From Hedera helix (taxonomy: Eukaryota; Streptophyta; Magnoliopsida; Apiales; Araliaceae), in assembly GCA_947179155.2 (NCBI GenBank), contig OX359275.1:1487501-1551500 (forward strand): a stretch of 64,000 nucleotides of DNA. Direction: 5' to 3'. A program made the position numbers and the translations under genes. The notes beneath the pieces were generated by a model, which saw nothing but the letters and a program-made list of their open reading frames with translations, was not told the DNA's origin and searched no databases. The number at the start of each line of letters is the position of its first letter. Within the stretch, counting starts at the first letter, position 1. Shown here one piece after another: positions 38,013 to 49,010 of the stretch.

Positions 38013-39584
38013 TGTTAGTTCCCAATAACACGAAAGATATTTAGAAGGGAGGTTGAATAGATTATTTAAAACCTTTTCTTTTCTTTAATTTAAGAGAGAA
38101 TGAATTATTAATCAATTAATTTAGCACATAGGAATATGATTTATTTACCCTTCTTGATATAATAATTCAACAAACAGTTATATAGCAGTTATGGCAGTTA
38201 ATAGACACAATATGAAAGACACCAGATTTTAAGTGGTTCAGAGTTCACAAGACTCCTACTCCACTGTTCTGCTCTTCGAGCAGCAAATCCACTAAGGATA
38301 CTCTTACAATTTTCGAATCACTAAGATTCCTTCAAGACCAACAACCTTGGAACTTAGTTCACTAAGAACTTTTCTCGTGAGTAGTGTTGGTTTGAGTGTG
38401 CTACTAAGTTACGTTTAGCATAAGTTTCTGAAGAACTTAGTAGCGAAGCAAAATACTTTTTCGTTTGATTTTCTTGAATTCTTGCGTATCATTTCTTTCT
38501 TGTGTGTTGCTTCTTCTTTTCTTTTTCAAATCTGGGCGTCTCTTATAGAAGTTTCAGATTTCTTCCCGTTTGAAATCTTTCCTATGCTTCAGTTTCTGCC
38601 TGTTACCTCATGATGTAGAGCTGCTGAATAATATATTCATTTAGCTCATTAATGCTCTGACGAGGTATTAATTGACCTGCTAACACTGTCCATAAAAGGT
38701 GTTTCCTTTTTCCTTGGAACAGGATATGTTAGTCGTAGGTTTTTGCTAACTTTTATAGATGCGTTTAGTCTTCCATAAAATATGGCTGATAGGACACAGT
38801 CTTTTGACTTTAGCACTACATTGAAATCTTCACTCTGTCGCTTAGCACGCTTTGGTCAGTTTTCTGATATTTCTGACTTTAAGCTCTTGACAGAAGTTTA
38901 TCTGTCACATCGATGTAGACTATTCTTCTCAACGAAGTTGCTTCTGTCTTTTAGTACAAGAGAAGAACCATCAGATATTTAGGTTCTGATTTGCATGACG
39001 TGTAGCTGAGGAGAGTCGTAATATTACTTTAAATGACTCTTGCTTTTGCTCAACGAATCTCTATAATCAACTTTACAATCATTCTTGTTGTAGTGCCTGT
39101 TCTGCGATAATGCATATCGTAGAGTTTACTCTACGGTCACTCTGTTGGTCGTAGAGTCCGTTCTACGGTTGCTTGCTTGGGTTGTAGATTCTTCCTTGCG
39201 CAGAATCGTAGAATCCATTCTACGATCAGACTGAGTCGTTGATTCTTCTTGGCGCGGAGTTGTAGAGTCCATTCTACGATCATACTAAGTCGTGAAGTCT
39301 TCTTGGCGCGGAGTCGTAGAGTCCATTCTACGATCAGGCTGTCTGAAGAGATAAACCACAAGATCAACTTAACATATTTGATCTTTTTAAAATCTAAGTC
39401 CTTGTACACCACAAAATACTTTACAACTCAATACATTCATATCCAAAAGACCAACCTAACAGTTTTGATCTTATCTAACTAAGTCCTTGTACATCATAAT
39501 CAATCAAAGGACTTTACAACTTTACTATTGAATGCATTTATCTACTTAATTCTTATAATCAAATCAAATATGCAATGTTCAACA
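38013..39584 (-). repeat. 3' LTR of the copia element
   Basis: 1572 bp. It carries an array of short palindromes built on cgtagagtcc...ctacg at 39115-39345. Relative to the 5' LTR it has one extra unit of about 53 bp in that array, which accounts for the whole length difference. Confidence 0.9.
39115..39345. repeat. array of short palindromes in the copia 3' LTR
   Basis: Five imperfect palindromes of the form tcgtagagtccattctacga (variants with tttact, ccgttc, aatcca in the centre), spaced about 35-55 bp apart, some with a ttcttggcgcgga spacer. Related cgtagag/ctacgat words recur near 41580-41750 and 43530-43640. Confidence 0.8.
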
Positions 39585-40718
39585 ATCATAGGAGTTGAGT
39601 TGTTTACCCCTGGTTAGCCATGGAGATTGGAATGTGGAAATATTCATGACCAGAGGTTGAGGGGATGTCTTAGTGTGTTAAGAGGAGTCTTGATGGTTGA
39701 GAAGGTTGAGCAGGAGGCATTGATTGTGTAGAAGGTAGGATTTGAGGAGAGTCTTAAAGGCACTCTACGTTTTGATAATTTAAGCTTCCTGGACCACCAG
39801 TCGTAAAGTGTGGGGATTCTACAACTGGGGTAGAGTTGGATGTAAAACTTGTTCCAGTGTTTACGTTTGACAGCTCCTCAAATTGATTGAAGGTCCATGC
39901 AGGTGTATGACATTGTATGAAGGCTAAAGGGATAAAATGTACCTTTTGCCCTACTGTAGGTGAAGATGCGCTGTTTGAGATCAGCTTTTGAACAAAATGT
40001 AGGTTTTGAGGGTAGCCTTGAGCCAAAATCACCACGTTGGGATATGCTTTGTAGGTCTAAAAGAGTTGAACCCATGCATTGTGCACTAGGGCTCGGTGGA
40101 ATGACATTAGTGGCAAGAAATTCAGCAGACAGTTGTAGTCGAGGTGCCTTTGTTCATTTCTTCCCATTGCCACTATCTCGATGTCATCCTCTTCATCAGT
40201 ATTTATTGTGGCTGGAGGGATTGATATGTTTTCTGGGATAGTTTCTTCTAGAATCTCCCTTTCAGCCTGAGCAACAATAGGTTCAGTTGCTTCAAATGGC
40301 TCCCCCTTAACTTGTCTGATTTTTCATGTAGCTCCCCCTCAGCTACTTAGCCTTTTCCAGTTATTTGATCAGCTAATTTCACTAGCCTTCTTCTCTTTGG
40401 TTTTGTCTCTGTTGAAGTGACCTCTTCAGCCTTATACTTGATGCAAGTTTCCTTTCGCCGTTCTAATTCTTCATCTTATGAGGCTACCTTCTCTTCAGGA
40501 GCAACGTCAAAGGCCTCGTTTGATGATCCTTGAGATTCTTCAATCTCAAGGGCTTTCTTTTCTTTCTTCTTCCTGGTTAGACCAGGAGATTGCCTGCTGA
40601 CCTCTTGAGATTCTGCTTTTACAGATATGTTCTTTATTAGTGAGGGCCCATAACCACTATGTGTTCCTTCACTTACCCCAGATCGGGATAGTTTTCTATT
40701 CTCAATTGGGTTTCTCTT
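39585..40718 (-). other. untranslated or decayed region between ORF3 and the 3' LTR of the copia element
   Basis: The minus-strand frame is broken. Lys/Glu-rich coding-like stretches remain around 40250-40700, probably the continuation of the ORF3-type protein. No clean polypurine tract abuts the LTR: the sequence next to it, read on the minus strand, is caactcctatgat. Confidence 0.5.
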
Positions 40719-41235
40719 CTAGTTTTTGAATAATCTCTGGGTCATCCTCTTATTTGCATTGAAGACTTCTCCTATTGCATGCTCGATCTTGTCCCCCAAT
40801 ATGGATTGAAGGAGAATGCTTATGAATCTCCCATAGAGCATTTTTCTGACCCATTTTGCTTTTTCTGCATTTAGGATCCAGTTTTTGATCCATTCTACTA
40901 GTAAGGAACCATAGTTGATGTTTATCTTCTTTACTATGACTGTCATTGTCTTCAATTGGATCTCGCTGACAGAGTCGTGAGCTGAATCTTTGAAGAGGAG
41001 GCATTTTTCTATGATGTCAGCCAGAAATTCATATTTCTGGGGAAACTCTTTCTTCTTTAATCCTCTCAACTCTGGATTCTTCTTGTGGTACATCCTTCTC
41101 AGGCCCTCTTCTGTACTCACCAGATTAAGAGTCGTGAAGCCCCCATGCTTAAAACCTAGGGCTAGGTTTATTTCTTCAGATGTGAGGTTAAACTGGACCC
41201 CTTTAACTGTGGTGGTTATGGTTCTATTTACTTAG
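40719..41235 (-). pseudogene. extra 3' ORF of the Sirevirus-like element
   Basis: Two adjoining open stretches read, from 41235 leftwards, a segment with NLTSEEINLALGFKHGGFTT and then the 133-residue piece beginning MSTEEGLRRMYHKKNPELRG. This region lies between RNase H and the 3' LTR, where Sireviruses carry an additional ORF that has been called env-like. The protein seen is hydrophilic with no signal peptide or clear membrane segment, more like the plant-specific transposon protein domain found in such ORFs. Function unknown. It is truncated at both ends by stops. Confidence 0.55.
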
Positions 41236-41818
41236 GATCCATTTATATAGAATTCTCGGATTAACTTTGATAGGATCCTTGTGTTTGTTCCTAGTGCCTC
41301 TCGAAGGCCAGCCCTATATAACTTCAGCAGGCGCAATTTGTTATTTTTCTGAAATAAGAGGAATAATTTATCTGAGTATTATAAATTTAGGGTTTTGGAT
41401 TGAGAGGGAGAGAGATAGATAGATCTAGGTTTTTAATTTTGAAGAATAACGAAAGACGCGCAGTTTTCAAAATATTTAAAACTTCCCTTTATGTTTGCTG
41501 AGAATGAGACGTGTGTCAAATTTTAATAGGAAGACTTCTAGTTGGTTGATGACAATTTTGCCCTTTGTCTCCCCCTAAGCTCTACGATCCCTCTTGACAC
41601 AATAATCCTTGTTTTGACGGTCGTTGAGTGAGCTTTATGACTGGGATGAACTCTGCGATCCTTGGCTTGACGATCGTTGAGTGAGCTCTACGATTTGAAG
41701 TGTACTATATGATCCTTAGCTCGATGATCATTGAGTAGGCTCTACAAATTATTCTTTATTATATCCTTTGAACATTTTTCTCCCTGTAGTGTTAGTAGCT
41801 TCCAAAGCATGATACATA

Positions 41819-42216
41819 TTAAGAGTCTAGATTTAGCATACCTAACTCACTTATAAGTTTATTAAATCTTGATTCATCTAAAGATTTTGTAAAAACGTCT
41901 GATAGTTGATCTTTAGTTAAGATATAGTGTAGTGATATATTACCATTTTGTATATGATCTCTAATGAAATGATATCTTATATCTATGTGCTTAGTTCTTG
42001 AATGCATGACAGGATTATGAGTTATGACAATTGCACTTGTATTATCACAATATATAGGGATAAAATTCAGCTTAAACCCATGTCTACAAGCTGAGTCTTC
42101 ATCCATAGGATTTGCGCACAGCAACTACATGCGGCTATATATTCAGCTTCTGTAGTTGATATGGATACTAAGTTTTACTTGTTACTAAACCAAGAAACAT
42201 GTCTGCTGCCAAGCAT
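41819..42216 (-). pseudogene. copia RNase H region
   Basis: The downstream frame has IYCDNTSAIVITHNPVMHSR, TKHIDIRYHFIRDHI and the LTKDQLSDVFTKSLDESRF tail, the standard end of a copia polyprotein. The part between 42124 and 42216 needs frame changes. The catalytic DNTSA aspartate is visible. It directly follows the reverse transcriptase. Confidence 0.85.
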
Positions 42217-43260
42217 CTAGCATGTTCCACTTGTACTCTTCCTGTCTATTTTGCATCCTGCATAATCAGCATCTGAATATCCTATTAGATTAAAGGAAGA
42301 CTCCTTGGGATACCATAACCCCAAATTTGGAGTTCCTTTAAGATATTTAAAAATTCTTTTCACAGCTATTAGATGAGACTCTTTAGGGTTAGCCTGAAAT
42401 TTAGAACATATACATGTAGCAAATATTATATCTGGTCGGCTAGAAATTAGGTATAAGAGTGCGCCTATCATACATTTGTACTGAGTGATATCAGTGTTTT
42501 TACCATTCTCATCTTTGTCAAGCTTAGTGGCAGGTGGCATCGGAGTTTTCATGATGGTTGCAGATTCCATGTCATACTTGTTTAGTAAGTCTTTGATGTA
42601 CTTGGCTTGGTTGATGAAGATGCCTTTATCAGTCTGCTTTACTTGAAGTCCGAGGAAGAAGTTAAATTCTCCCATCATGCTCATCTCAAACTTGCTCTGC
42701 ATAAGCTTGGCAAACCTTTCACACAATTTTTCAATCGAAGAACCAAATATGATATCATCTACATAAATTTGAACTAGCAATGTTTTATCCTCATGTTTTC
42801 TAAAAAATAAGGTAGTATATACTCTTCCTCTAGTGAATCTTTTTTTAGTAAGAAAGTTAGTTAAGGTTTCATACCATGCTCTGGGTGTTTGTTTTAGACC
42901 ATATAAGGTTTTATCTAATTTATAAACATAATCTGAAAGGGCTGGATTGATAAAACCTGGAGGTTGTTCCACGTAGACTTCTTCTTAAAGTTCTCCATTC
43001 AGAAATGCACTCTTGACATCCATTTGGAAGACTTTGAACTTCATGTGTGCAGCATGAGCGAGGAAAATCCTTATGGCTTCCAATCTGGCAACTGGAGCAA
43101 AGGTCTCATCGTAGTCAATTCCTTCCTCTTGAGAATAGCTTTAGGCCACCAGTTTTGCTTTGTTCCTTGTAATCACACCATTTTCATCTATTTTGTTCCT
43201 TAAAAGCCATTTAGTGCCAATGACTAGTTTATGCTGAGGTCTAGCAACCAATCTCTAAAC
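42217..43260 (-). pseudogene. copia reverse transcriptase region, with in-frame stops
   Basis: The open part (42217-42972) has EQPPGFINP, YGLKQTPRAWYE, the catalytic LLVQIYVDDIIFGSS with YVDD, and LYLISSRPDI. Upstream, to about 43260, the usual WLxRNK, DYDETFAPV and DVKSAFLNGEL blocks are readable, but stops interrupt AKLVA and the EEVYV junction (TAA near 43137-43145 and near 42985). The domain is complete in outline but cannot be translated through. Confidence 0.88.
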
Positions 43261-43305
43261 TTTGCTCCTTTTAAATTGATTGAGGTCCTCTTGCATGACC
43301 TCTAT

Positions 43306-43545
43306 CTAACTTGAATCTCCTAAGGCTTCTTCGATCTTCTTAGGTTCTACTTGAGAGAGAAAGTTTAGGTAGAAACATTTATTTGAAGTTGCAACTCTTG
43401 TCTTGATTCCTTCATTTAGATTTCCAATTATTAGATCTTGAGTGTGATCCTTGGTCCACTTTCTTCTGCTAGGAAAGTCTATTTTGGTGGTTTTTTTGTC
43501 TGAGTTCTTCCAAATCAACTTCTTGTTCTGATCGTAGAGTTCCAA
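43306..43545 (-). pseudogene. copia integrase-RT linker
   Basis: An open stretch with SRRKWTKDHTQDLIIGNLNE, the conserved KDHPxxxIIG block that links integrase to reverse transcriptase in plant copia polyproteins. The Ser/Asp-rich region next to it (43530-43700) carries cgtagag-type words related to the LTR palindromes. Confidence 0.75.
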
Positions 43546-43699
43546 TGTCTGACGTGGTGAACTCTATGATTTCCTTTGCTCGCTCAACGATTTCTTTTGT
43601 TGGTTCTATGAACGTAGAGTCCGACTCTACGATTTTGAGTTCTTCGATCGTTGAGCTTATTTCTGATGAATCATTGAGCTTTTCTTTTCTGGATCTGAT

Positions 43700-44780
43700 T
43701 CATCGAATGTGACATGGATGAAGATTTTAACAGTTAAGGATTCCTTGTTGAACACTTTGTATGCTCTGTTGTCTGTAGCATAACCAAGGAAGATTCCTTC
43801 ATCTGACTTTGGCTGAAATTTGGTTAGATGCTTCTTGCTATTATTGAGTATATAACATAGACAGCCAAACGCATGAAGGGAGCTTATGTTTGGCTTTCTT
43901 CCTTTCCACGATTCGTATAGAGTCTTCTTTAATATTGAGTGTATGAGTGATCTGTTCTGGGTGTAGCATGCATTGCTGATGGCTTCAGCCCAGAAATACT
44001 AAGGAAGATAGGCTACTGCAAGAAGGGTTCTTCCTGCTTCAATCAGAGTCTTATTCTTCCTCTCTGCTACTCCATTATGTTGAGGAGTTCTTGGGGCTGA
44101 GAAGTTGTGATTGATTCCATTTTCTTCACAGAACTGGTCTATATATGAAAAGTCAAACTCTCTTCCATGATCACTTCTGATGGCCTTGATCTTCTCACCC
44201 TTTTCATTCATGATCAGTTTGAAGAGCTTGATAAGATGTGAAATAGTTTTATCTTTAGAACTTAGAAAGGATACCCATGTGTATCTAGTACCACTATAGA
44301 GTATCTCTTTCCTACAAGGCTTGCAGTTGGGATAGGCCCGAAGAAATCCATGTGTAGTAATTGAAGGGCTCTATCATTTGAGTTGACTGTCTTACTCTGG
44401 AATGAGGTCTTTGTTTGCTTTCCAAGCTGACATGCTTTGCAGGGTTTTTCTTTGATGAAGTTAAGCTTTGACAATACTCTTACTAGGTCTTTAGAGGGAA
44501 GCTTAGACATACTCTTGAAGTTAAAATGAGATAATCTCCTGTGCCAGAGCCAGCATATATCTTCAGAGGCTTTAGCAAGGAAATAGACTGTCTCATCTAA
44601 ACTTAATTGGGTAAGGTTGACCACGTAGATATTTTCTTCTCGAGCTCCTACTAGCCTTAGAGATTTAGTCTTCAAATTTCTGACTTGGCATTTATTGTTG
44701 AGAAAAGTTACTTGATGTCCTTTGTCGTACAGTTGACTGATGCTTAACAGGTTATGCTTTAGTCCTTCAAAATAAGCCAC
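43700..44780 (-). pseudogene. copia integrase region
   Basis: Starting at 44780 the frame reads GLKHNLLSISQLYDKGHQVT, then the zinc-binding WHRRLSHFNFKSM ... CKACQLGKQ (HHCC), the first core aspartate in LLHMDFFGPI, and after a frameshift the second in IRSDHGREF and the glutamate in PQHNGVAERKNKTL. Further C-terminal core sequence runs to about 43700 with breaks. All catalytic residues of the D-D-E core are present but lie in different frames. Confidence 0.88.
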
Positions 44781-44962
44781 TTTACTGAATGATATTGTAC
44801 CATTTCCAATTGAGCCAGATCCTCTGGTTTTTCTCGGGTTATTGTCTCCAAAGATGACTGAGGACCATCATTTTCAATGTAATCTGACAGAAGAGCCTTG
44901 CTTCCTGTCATGTGTCTTGAGCATCCACTGTCAAGGTACCGGATGGATCTCTTTTCCTGCAT
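44759..44962 (-). pseudogene. copia aspartic protease fragment
   Basis: The frame begins just before RYLDSGCSRHMTGSKALL, the copia protease active-site motif (DSGCS-HMTG). It goes out of frame towards integrase. Confidence 0.85.
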
Positions 44963-45626
44963 GACAAATCAATCTTCATTTTGGTACCCATATTTGCTTG
45001 GGTCCTTTTTTGTTAGTACCTTTTGGGACTCAAATCTGTTTGATTTTAGATCTTTGCAGTATATGATAATGATAACTTGACAAATATTTATCATTTCTAT
45101 GATGGTGCTTATGATTGATATGACGTTGACGATGATGTGTGTATATTTATGAATTCCTATTTGTCCAGGACCTATATGAATTATAATTGCTCATAGTCCT
45201 TCTGTTGGGCTGATACACATTCTGCTTCCATACTACTCTACAATTATCATGTTTCGTATAGTGAGAGTAAACTTTATGATTTCTGCATGGCTGGTTTGTA
45301 GAGTAAGTTTTGCTTGACTCTATAATCATTCGAGGTTCAGCTATAGGTGTTGAATTACTTTTTAATTTTCTGAATCCTAGACCATTACGGGTTTTATTGT
45401 CTAATACGATAGCAGGATTAACAGAGTGTAGGCAGTTGGGAGAGATTGATTATGAGTATTTGATGAACACAATTCCTTTATTAAGATTAAAGGAGTTGCT
45501 TTCATTTACTTCCATTGATTTCTCCATATTAGGCTCTGAGAAAGAATTCTCAAAGCCTAATCATGATCTATCAGCCACATCTCTTTGGCTTGAGATCAGG
45601 TTGTGCATAGACAAACTTAATTTGTT

Positions 45627-46034
45627 CTACATGGAAATTGTCTTTTTTAGTTCCTGAATTTTAGAGACTAGTGAAGACTCTTTCTGAGTGCTCAATTCAT
45701 TTATCTTTTTCAGTTTTTTATTCTCAGTCTCAAGACTAGAACAAATGTTTTCAGTTTGAAGTGTGGCTTCTAATTTTATGTTAATTTTCTCTTTTAGATG
45801 TGAGTGATCTTTAGATAACATTCTAAACATTTTCATGTATTTGTGTAACTCTATCATTAAGTCATGCACGCCTTCTCTAAGATCATCAATGTTTAATTCA
45901 GGAGAGTAGAAGTCAAATACCTCATCTACGTTGAATTTCTTTTTGTTGCTTTCTTCTTCTTTTGCCATCAAACACATGTTGGCTTTCTGTGGCTCTTCAT
46001 CGTCACTTGACTCGAAGTTTAGTTCCTGAGTCAC
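45627..46034 (-). pseudogene. gag-protease spacer with coiled coil
   Basis: An open stretch of 135 residues rich in Glu/Lys/Ser with heptad-like repeats (ENKKLKKINE, KIQELKKTIS), following the ANMCLMAKEEE motif that in Sirevirus-type gag proteins comes after the zinc knuckle. It is separated from gag by a frame break. Confidence 0.7.
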
Positions 46035-46134
46035 TCCAAGAGCTTTCAGCTAAGAAGCTTTTGTCTTTTTTCTTTTGCTTGTGGAGGCTCTTGAATTATC
46101 TCTTTGGATTTGCTTTTGTTCTATCCTTTCTCAG

Positions 46135-46995
46135 CTATTCTCTTAAGGGTTTTGGACACTTAGCAATGAAATGACCTGGCTTTTTGCAATTGTAGCAAAG
46201 GTCATTTGTTTGTTCTTTGCTGCTACTTCTGAACTTCTGTGGTCTGTTCCTGTTGATGAATCTTTTAAATTGTATGACCAGCATGACAGCTACTTCATCA
46301 TCATCTGATTCATCTTTATCAGAGTCAGAATCATCCTTAAAATTGCTTCTGTGAGCTGAAGTTGAGGCTTTAAGAGCAATATTTTTGTCCTTATTTCTTC
46401 CCTCAGATAGGGACTCTGCCCTTTGATTTAGCTCAAGCTCGTAGGTAATAAGATTTTCATAGAGCTGTTGTACAATCATCTCGTGCAAGTTCTTTGACTC
46501 CCAGATGACTGTGGTTTTGGCATCCCATTTGCTTGGTAATGCTCTCACGAATTTGATGATGAGATCTCTATTTGGTTAAACTTTTTCAAATGATCTGAGA
46601 GAGTTTAGCAGCAAGTTAAATCTCTCATAGGTGTTTATAATGTTTTCCCTGATATGTGGGTGAACATTTCATATTGCTGAATGAGCAGTGATTGCTTATT
46701 TTCTCTGACTTCTTCTGTTCCTTCGTGCATGATCAACATAGTCTGCCAGACTTCTTGAGCTGTTTTGCAGTTGACAACGTTTTCAAACAACTCATCATCT
46801 AGAGATTGGAATAGGATATTTTTGGCTTTTTAGTCTCTTTGAACATCCTTCTTTTCGTTGTCTGTCCATTCTTATCTTTTCTTTGCTACTAGCTTGTTTG
46901 GATTTTCAATTGTTAATGCAAGCTTCATTGGTATGACTGATTCATTAAGTACCATCTCGAACAACTCATCATTTATTGCATCCATGTAAGCCTGC
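46135..46995 (-). pseudogene. copia gag with zinc knuckle
   Basis: The open part (46135-46548) has MRALPSKWDAKTT, a Ser/Asp-rich stretch and the CCHC knuckle CYNCKKPGHFIAKCP (C-x2-C-x4-H-x4-C). Upstream, to about 46995, the usual gag core (for example DDELFENVVNCKTAQEVWQT) is readable with several stops. Gag would form virus-like particles in the cytoplasm; this copy cannot. Confidence 0.85.
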
Positions 46996-47125
46996 ATACA
47001 AACTTTTCAGTTAACAATTTTTTTTTTATTACACATAGGTGGTATGTTACCTCCACCAAGTTCTGATTAATTCTTGTTGTGTACCATTAGATCTACTCAA
47101 GCTTGTAAGACTTTAAATATGAGAA

Positions 47126-47140
47126 CCTTCTTTGATACCA
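47126..47140 (-). other. copia primer-binding site
   Basis: The minus-strand sequence TGGTATCAAAGAAGG lies two bases inside the 5' LTR. It matches the initiator-Met tRNA 3' end complement (TGGTATCAGAGC) with one difference, as expected for plant copia elements. Confidence 0.85.
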
Positions 47141-47142
47141 AT

Positions 47143-48661
47143 TGTTAGTTCCCAACGACACGAAAGATATCTAGAAGGGGGGGTTGAATAGATTCTTTAA
47201 AACCTTTTCTTTTCTTTAATTTAAGAGAGAATGAATTATTAATCAATTAATTTAGCATAATGAAATATGATTTATTTACCCTTCTTGGTGTAATAATTCA
47301 ACAAGCAGTTATATAACAGTTATGGCAATTAATAGACACAATATGAAAGATATCAGGTTTTAAGTGGTTCAGAGTTCACAAGACTCATACTCCACTGTTC
47401 TGCTATTCGAGCAGTAAATCCACTAAGGATACTCTTACAATTTTCTAATCACTAAGATTCCTTCAAGACAAGCAGTTTTGGAACTTTAGTTCACTAAGAA
47501 TTCTTCTCGTGAGTAGTGTTGGTTTGGGTGTGCTACTAAGTTGCGTTTAACATAAGTTTCTGAAGAACTTAGTAACAAAGCAAGATACTTTTCCGTTTGA
47601 TCTTTTGAATTCTTGCGTGTCCTTTCTTTCTTGTGTGTTGCTTCTTCTTTTCTTTTTTAAATCTGGGCGTCTCTTATAGGAGCTTTAGATTTCTTCCCAT
47701 TTGAAATTTGCCCTATGCTTTAGTTTCTGCCCGTTACCTCATAATGTAGAGCTGCTGAATATTATATTCATTTAGCTCATTAATTCTCTAATGAGATATT
47801 AATTGACCTGCTAACATTGTCCACAAAAGGCATTTCTTTTTTCCTTGGGAGAAGACATGTCAGTCGTAGGTTTCTGCCAACTTTCATAGTGGCATTTGGT
47901 CTTCCATAAAATATGGCTGATAGGACACAGTCTTTTGACTTTAGCACTACCTTGAAATCTTCACTCTGTTGCTTAGCACGCTTTGGTCAGTCTTCTAACA
48001 TTTCTGACTTTAAGCTCTTGGCATAGGTTTATCTGTCACATTGATATAGACTGTTCTTCTCAACGAAGTTGCTTTTGTCTTTTAGTAAAAGAGAAGAACC
48101 ATCAGATGTTTAGGTTCTGATTTGCATGACGTGTAGCTGAGGAGGGTCGTAGTATTGCTTTAAATGACTCTTGCTTTTGCTCAACGAATTTCTACGATCA
48201 ACTCTACGATCATTCTTATTGTAGTGCTTGCTCTGCGATAAGGCATATCGTAGAGTTTACTCTACGGTCACTTTGTTGGTCGTAGAGTCCGTTCTACGGT
48301 TGCTTGCTTTGGTTGTAGAGTCTTTCTTGTGCGGAATCTTAGAATCCATTCTACGATTAGATTGAGTCGTTGAGTCTTTTTGGCACGGAGTCATAGAGTC
48401 CATTCTACGATCAGACTGTCTGAAGAGATACACCACAAGATCAGCCTAATAGATTTGTTCTTTTTTAAATCTAAGTCTTTGTACACCACAAAGGACTTTA
48501 CAACTCAATACATTCATATCCAAAAGACCAACCTAACAATTTTGATCTTATCTAATTGAGTCCTTGTACATCATAATCAATCAAAGAACTTTACAACTCT
48601 ACTATTGAATGCATTTATCAACTTAATTCTTATAATCAAATCAAATATGCAATGTTCAACA
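47143..48661 (-). repeat. 5' LTR of the copia element
   Basis: 1519 bp, the direct repeat of 38013-39584 with many substitutions. The palindrome array lies at about 48245-48410. A TATA-like box (TATAAGAG on the minus strand) lies at 47671-47678 and is conserved in the other LTR at 38540-38547. Confidence 0.9.
47671..47678 (-). promoter_or_regulatory. possible TATA box of the copia 5' LTR
   Basis: Minus-strand TATAAGAG within cctataagagacgcccag; the same motif is conserved in the 3' LTR. Assigned by motif and conservation only. Confidence 0.4.
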
Positions 48662-49010
48662 CTGACGAAACAGGCTCGGGCCCGTAGGCCATGCCAACCC
48701 TCCCATAAAATATTGAGCTATGGGCTTTCATTTTTCAACCCAAGAAAACCCTGGCCATTTTGGCCGACCTAAGTTTAGCCGGGCCTGTTAAGGCCCGACC
48801 CGCGGGTGACCCATCCTGCTCGTGAATTATTATTTTTTAAACCAAACAATGCTTCCACTAAGGGTTGAACTCATGACCTCCCGTTTACTAACAAGAGTTC
48901 AAACCAACTGAGCCACATGTGCTTGTGATTCTAAATCCAATCTTCAATCTTATTTGTTATGATTTTGTTTTCTTTTATATATAATTATCTAAGTAACCCA
49001 CCTTGCTATC
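48662..49010 (-). repeat. segment X': inverted second copy of the tRNA-Thr-like/GC-rich segment
   Basis: On the minus strand it starts gatagcaaggtgggttactt directly after the end of LTR L6 and contains the tRNA-Thr-like head at 48850-48922 (box A ggctcagttggt, box B ggtcatgagttcaaccc). It is longer than X, continuing through catagctcaatattttatgg to gtttcgtcag, where the copia element is inserted. Confidence 0.7.
48850..48922 (-). repeat. tRNA-Thr(AGT)-like sequence, second copy
   Basis: Box A, the ttagtaa anticodon loop and box B are present, and the 3' end is tggaagca. The 5' strand (gcacatg) again cannot form the acceptor stem, so the two copies share the same damage and come from one source. 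Confidence 0.7.

Larger units (their letters stand above)
38013..48661 (-). mobile_element. Sirevirus-like Ty1/copia retrotransposon, full structure but degenerate
   Basis: LTRs of 1572 bp (38013-39584) and 1519 bp (47143-48661) share TGTTGAAC...AACA ends. Flanking 5-mers are ctgat and ctgac (4 of 5). On the minus strand the order is 5' LTR, Met-tRNA-type primer site, gag with CCHC, protease, integrase, reverse transcriptase, RNase H, then an extra open region of about 2 kb before the 3' LTR. Protease-integrase-RT-RH order defines copia. The gag style and the extra 3' region fit the Sirevirus (SIRE/Maximus) lineage. The reading frame is broken many times by stops and frameshifts and the LTRs differ visibly, so it is an old, dead copy. 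Confidence 0.92.

Noticed and set aside
39137..39482. ORFs on both strands through the copia LTR palindromes
   Set aside because: Repeated peptides such as SLIVEWTLRLRAKK are translations of the palindrome array, not a protein.
38013..48661. Autonomous, active copia element
   Set aside because: Stops in the reverse transcriptase, frame breaks between gag, protease, integrase and RNase H, and divergent LTRs rule out activity.
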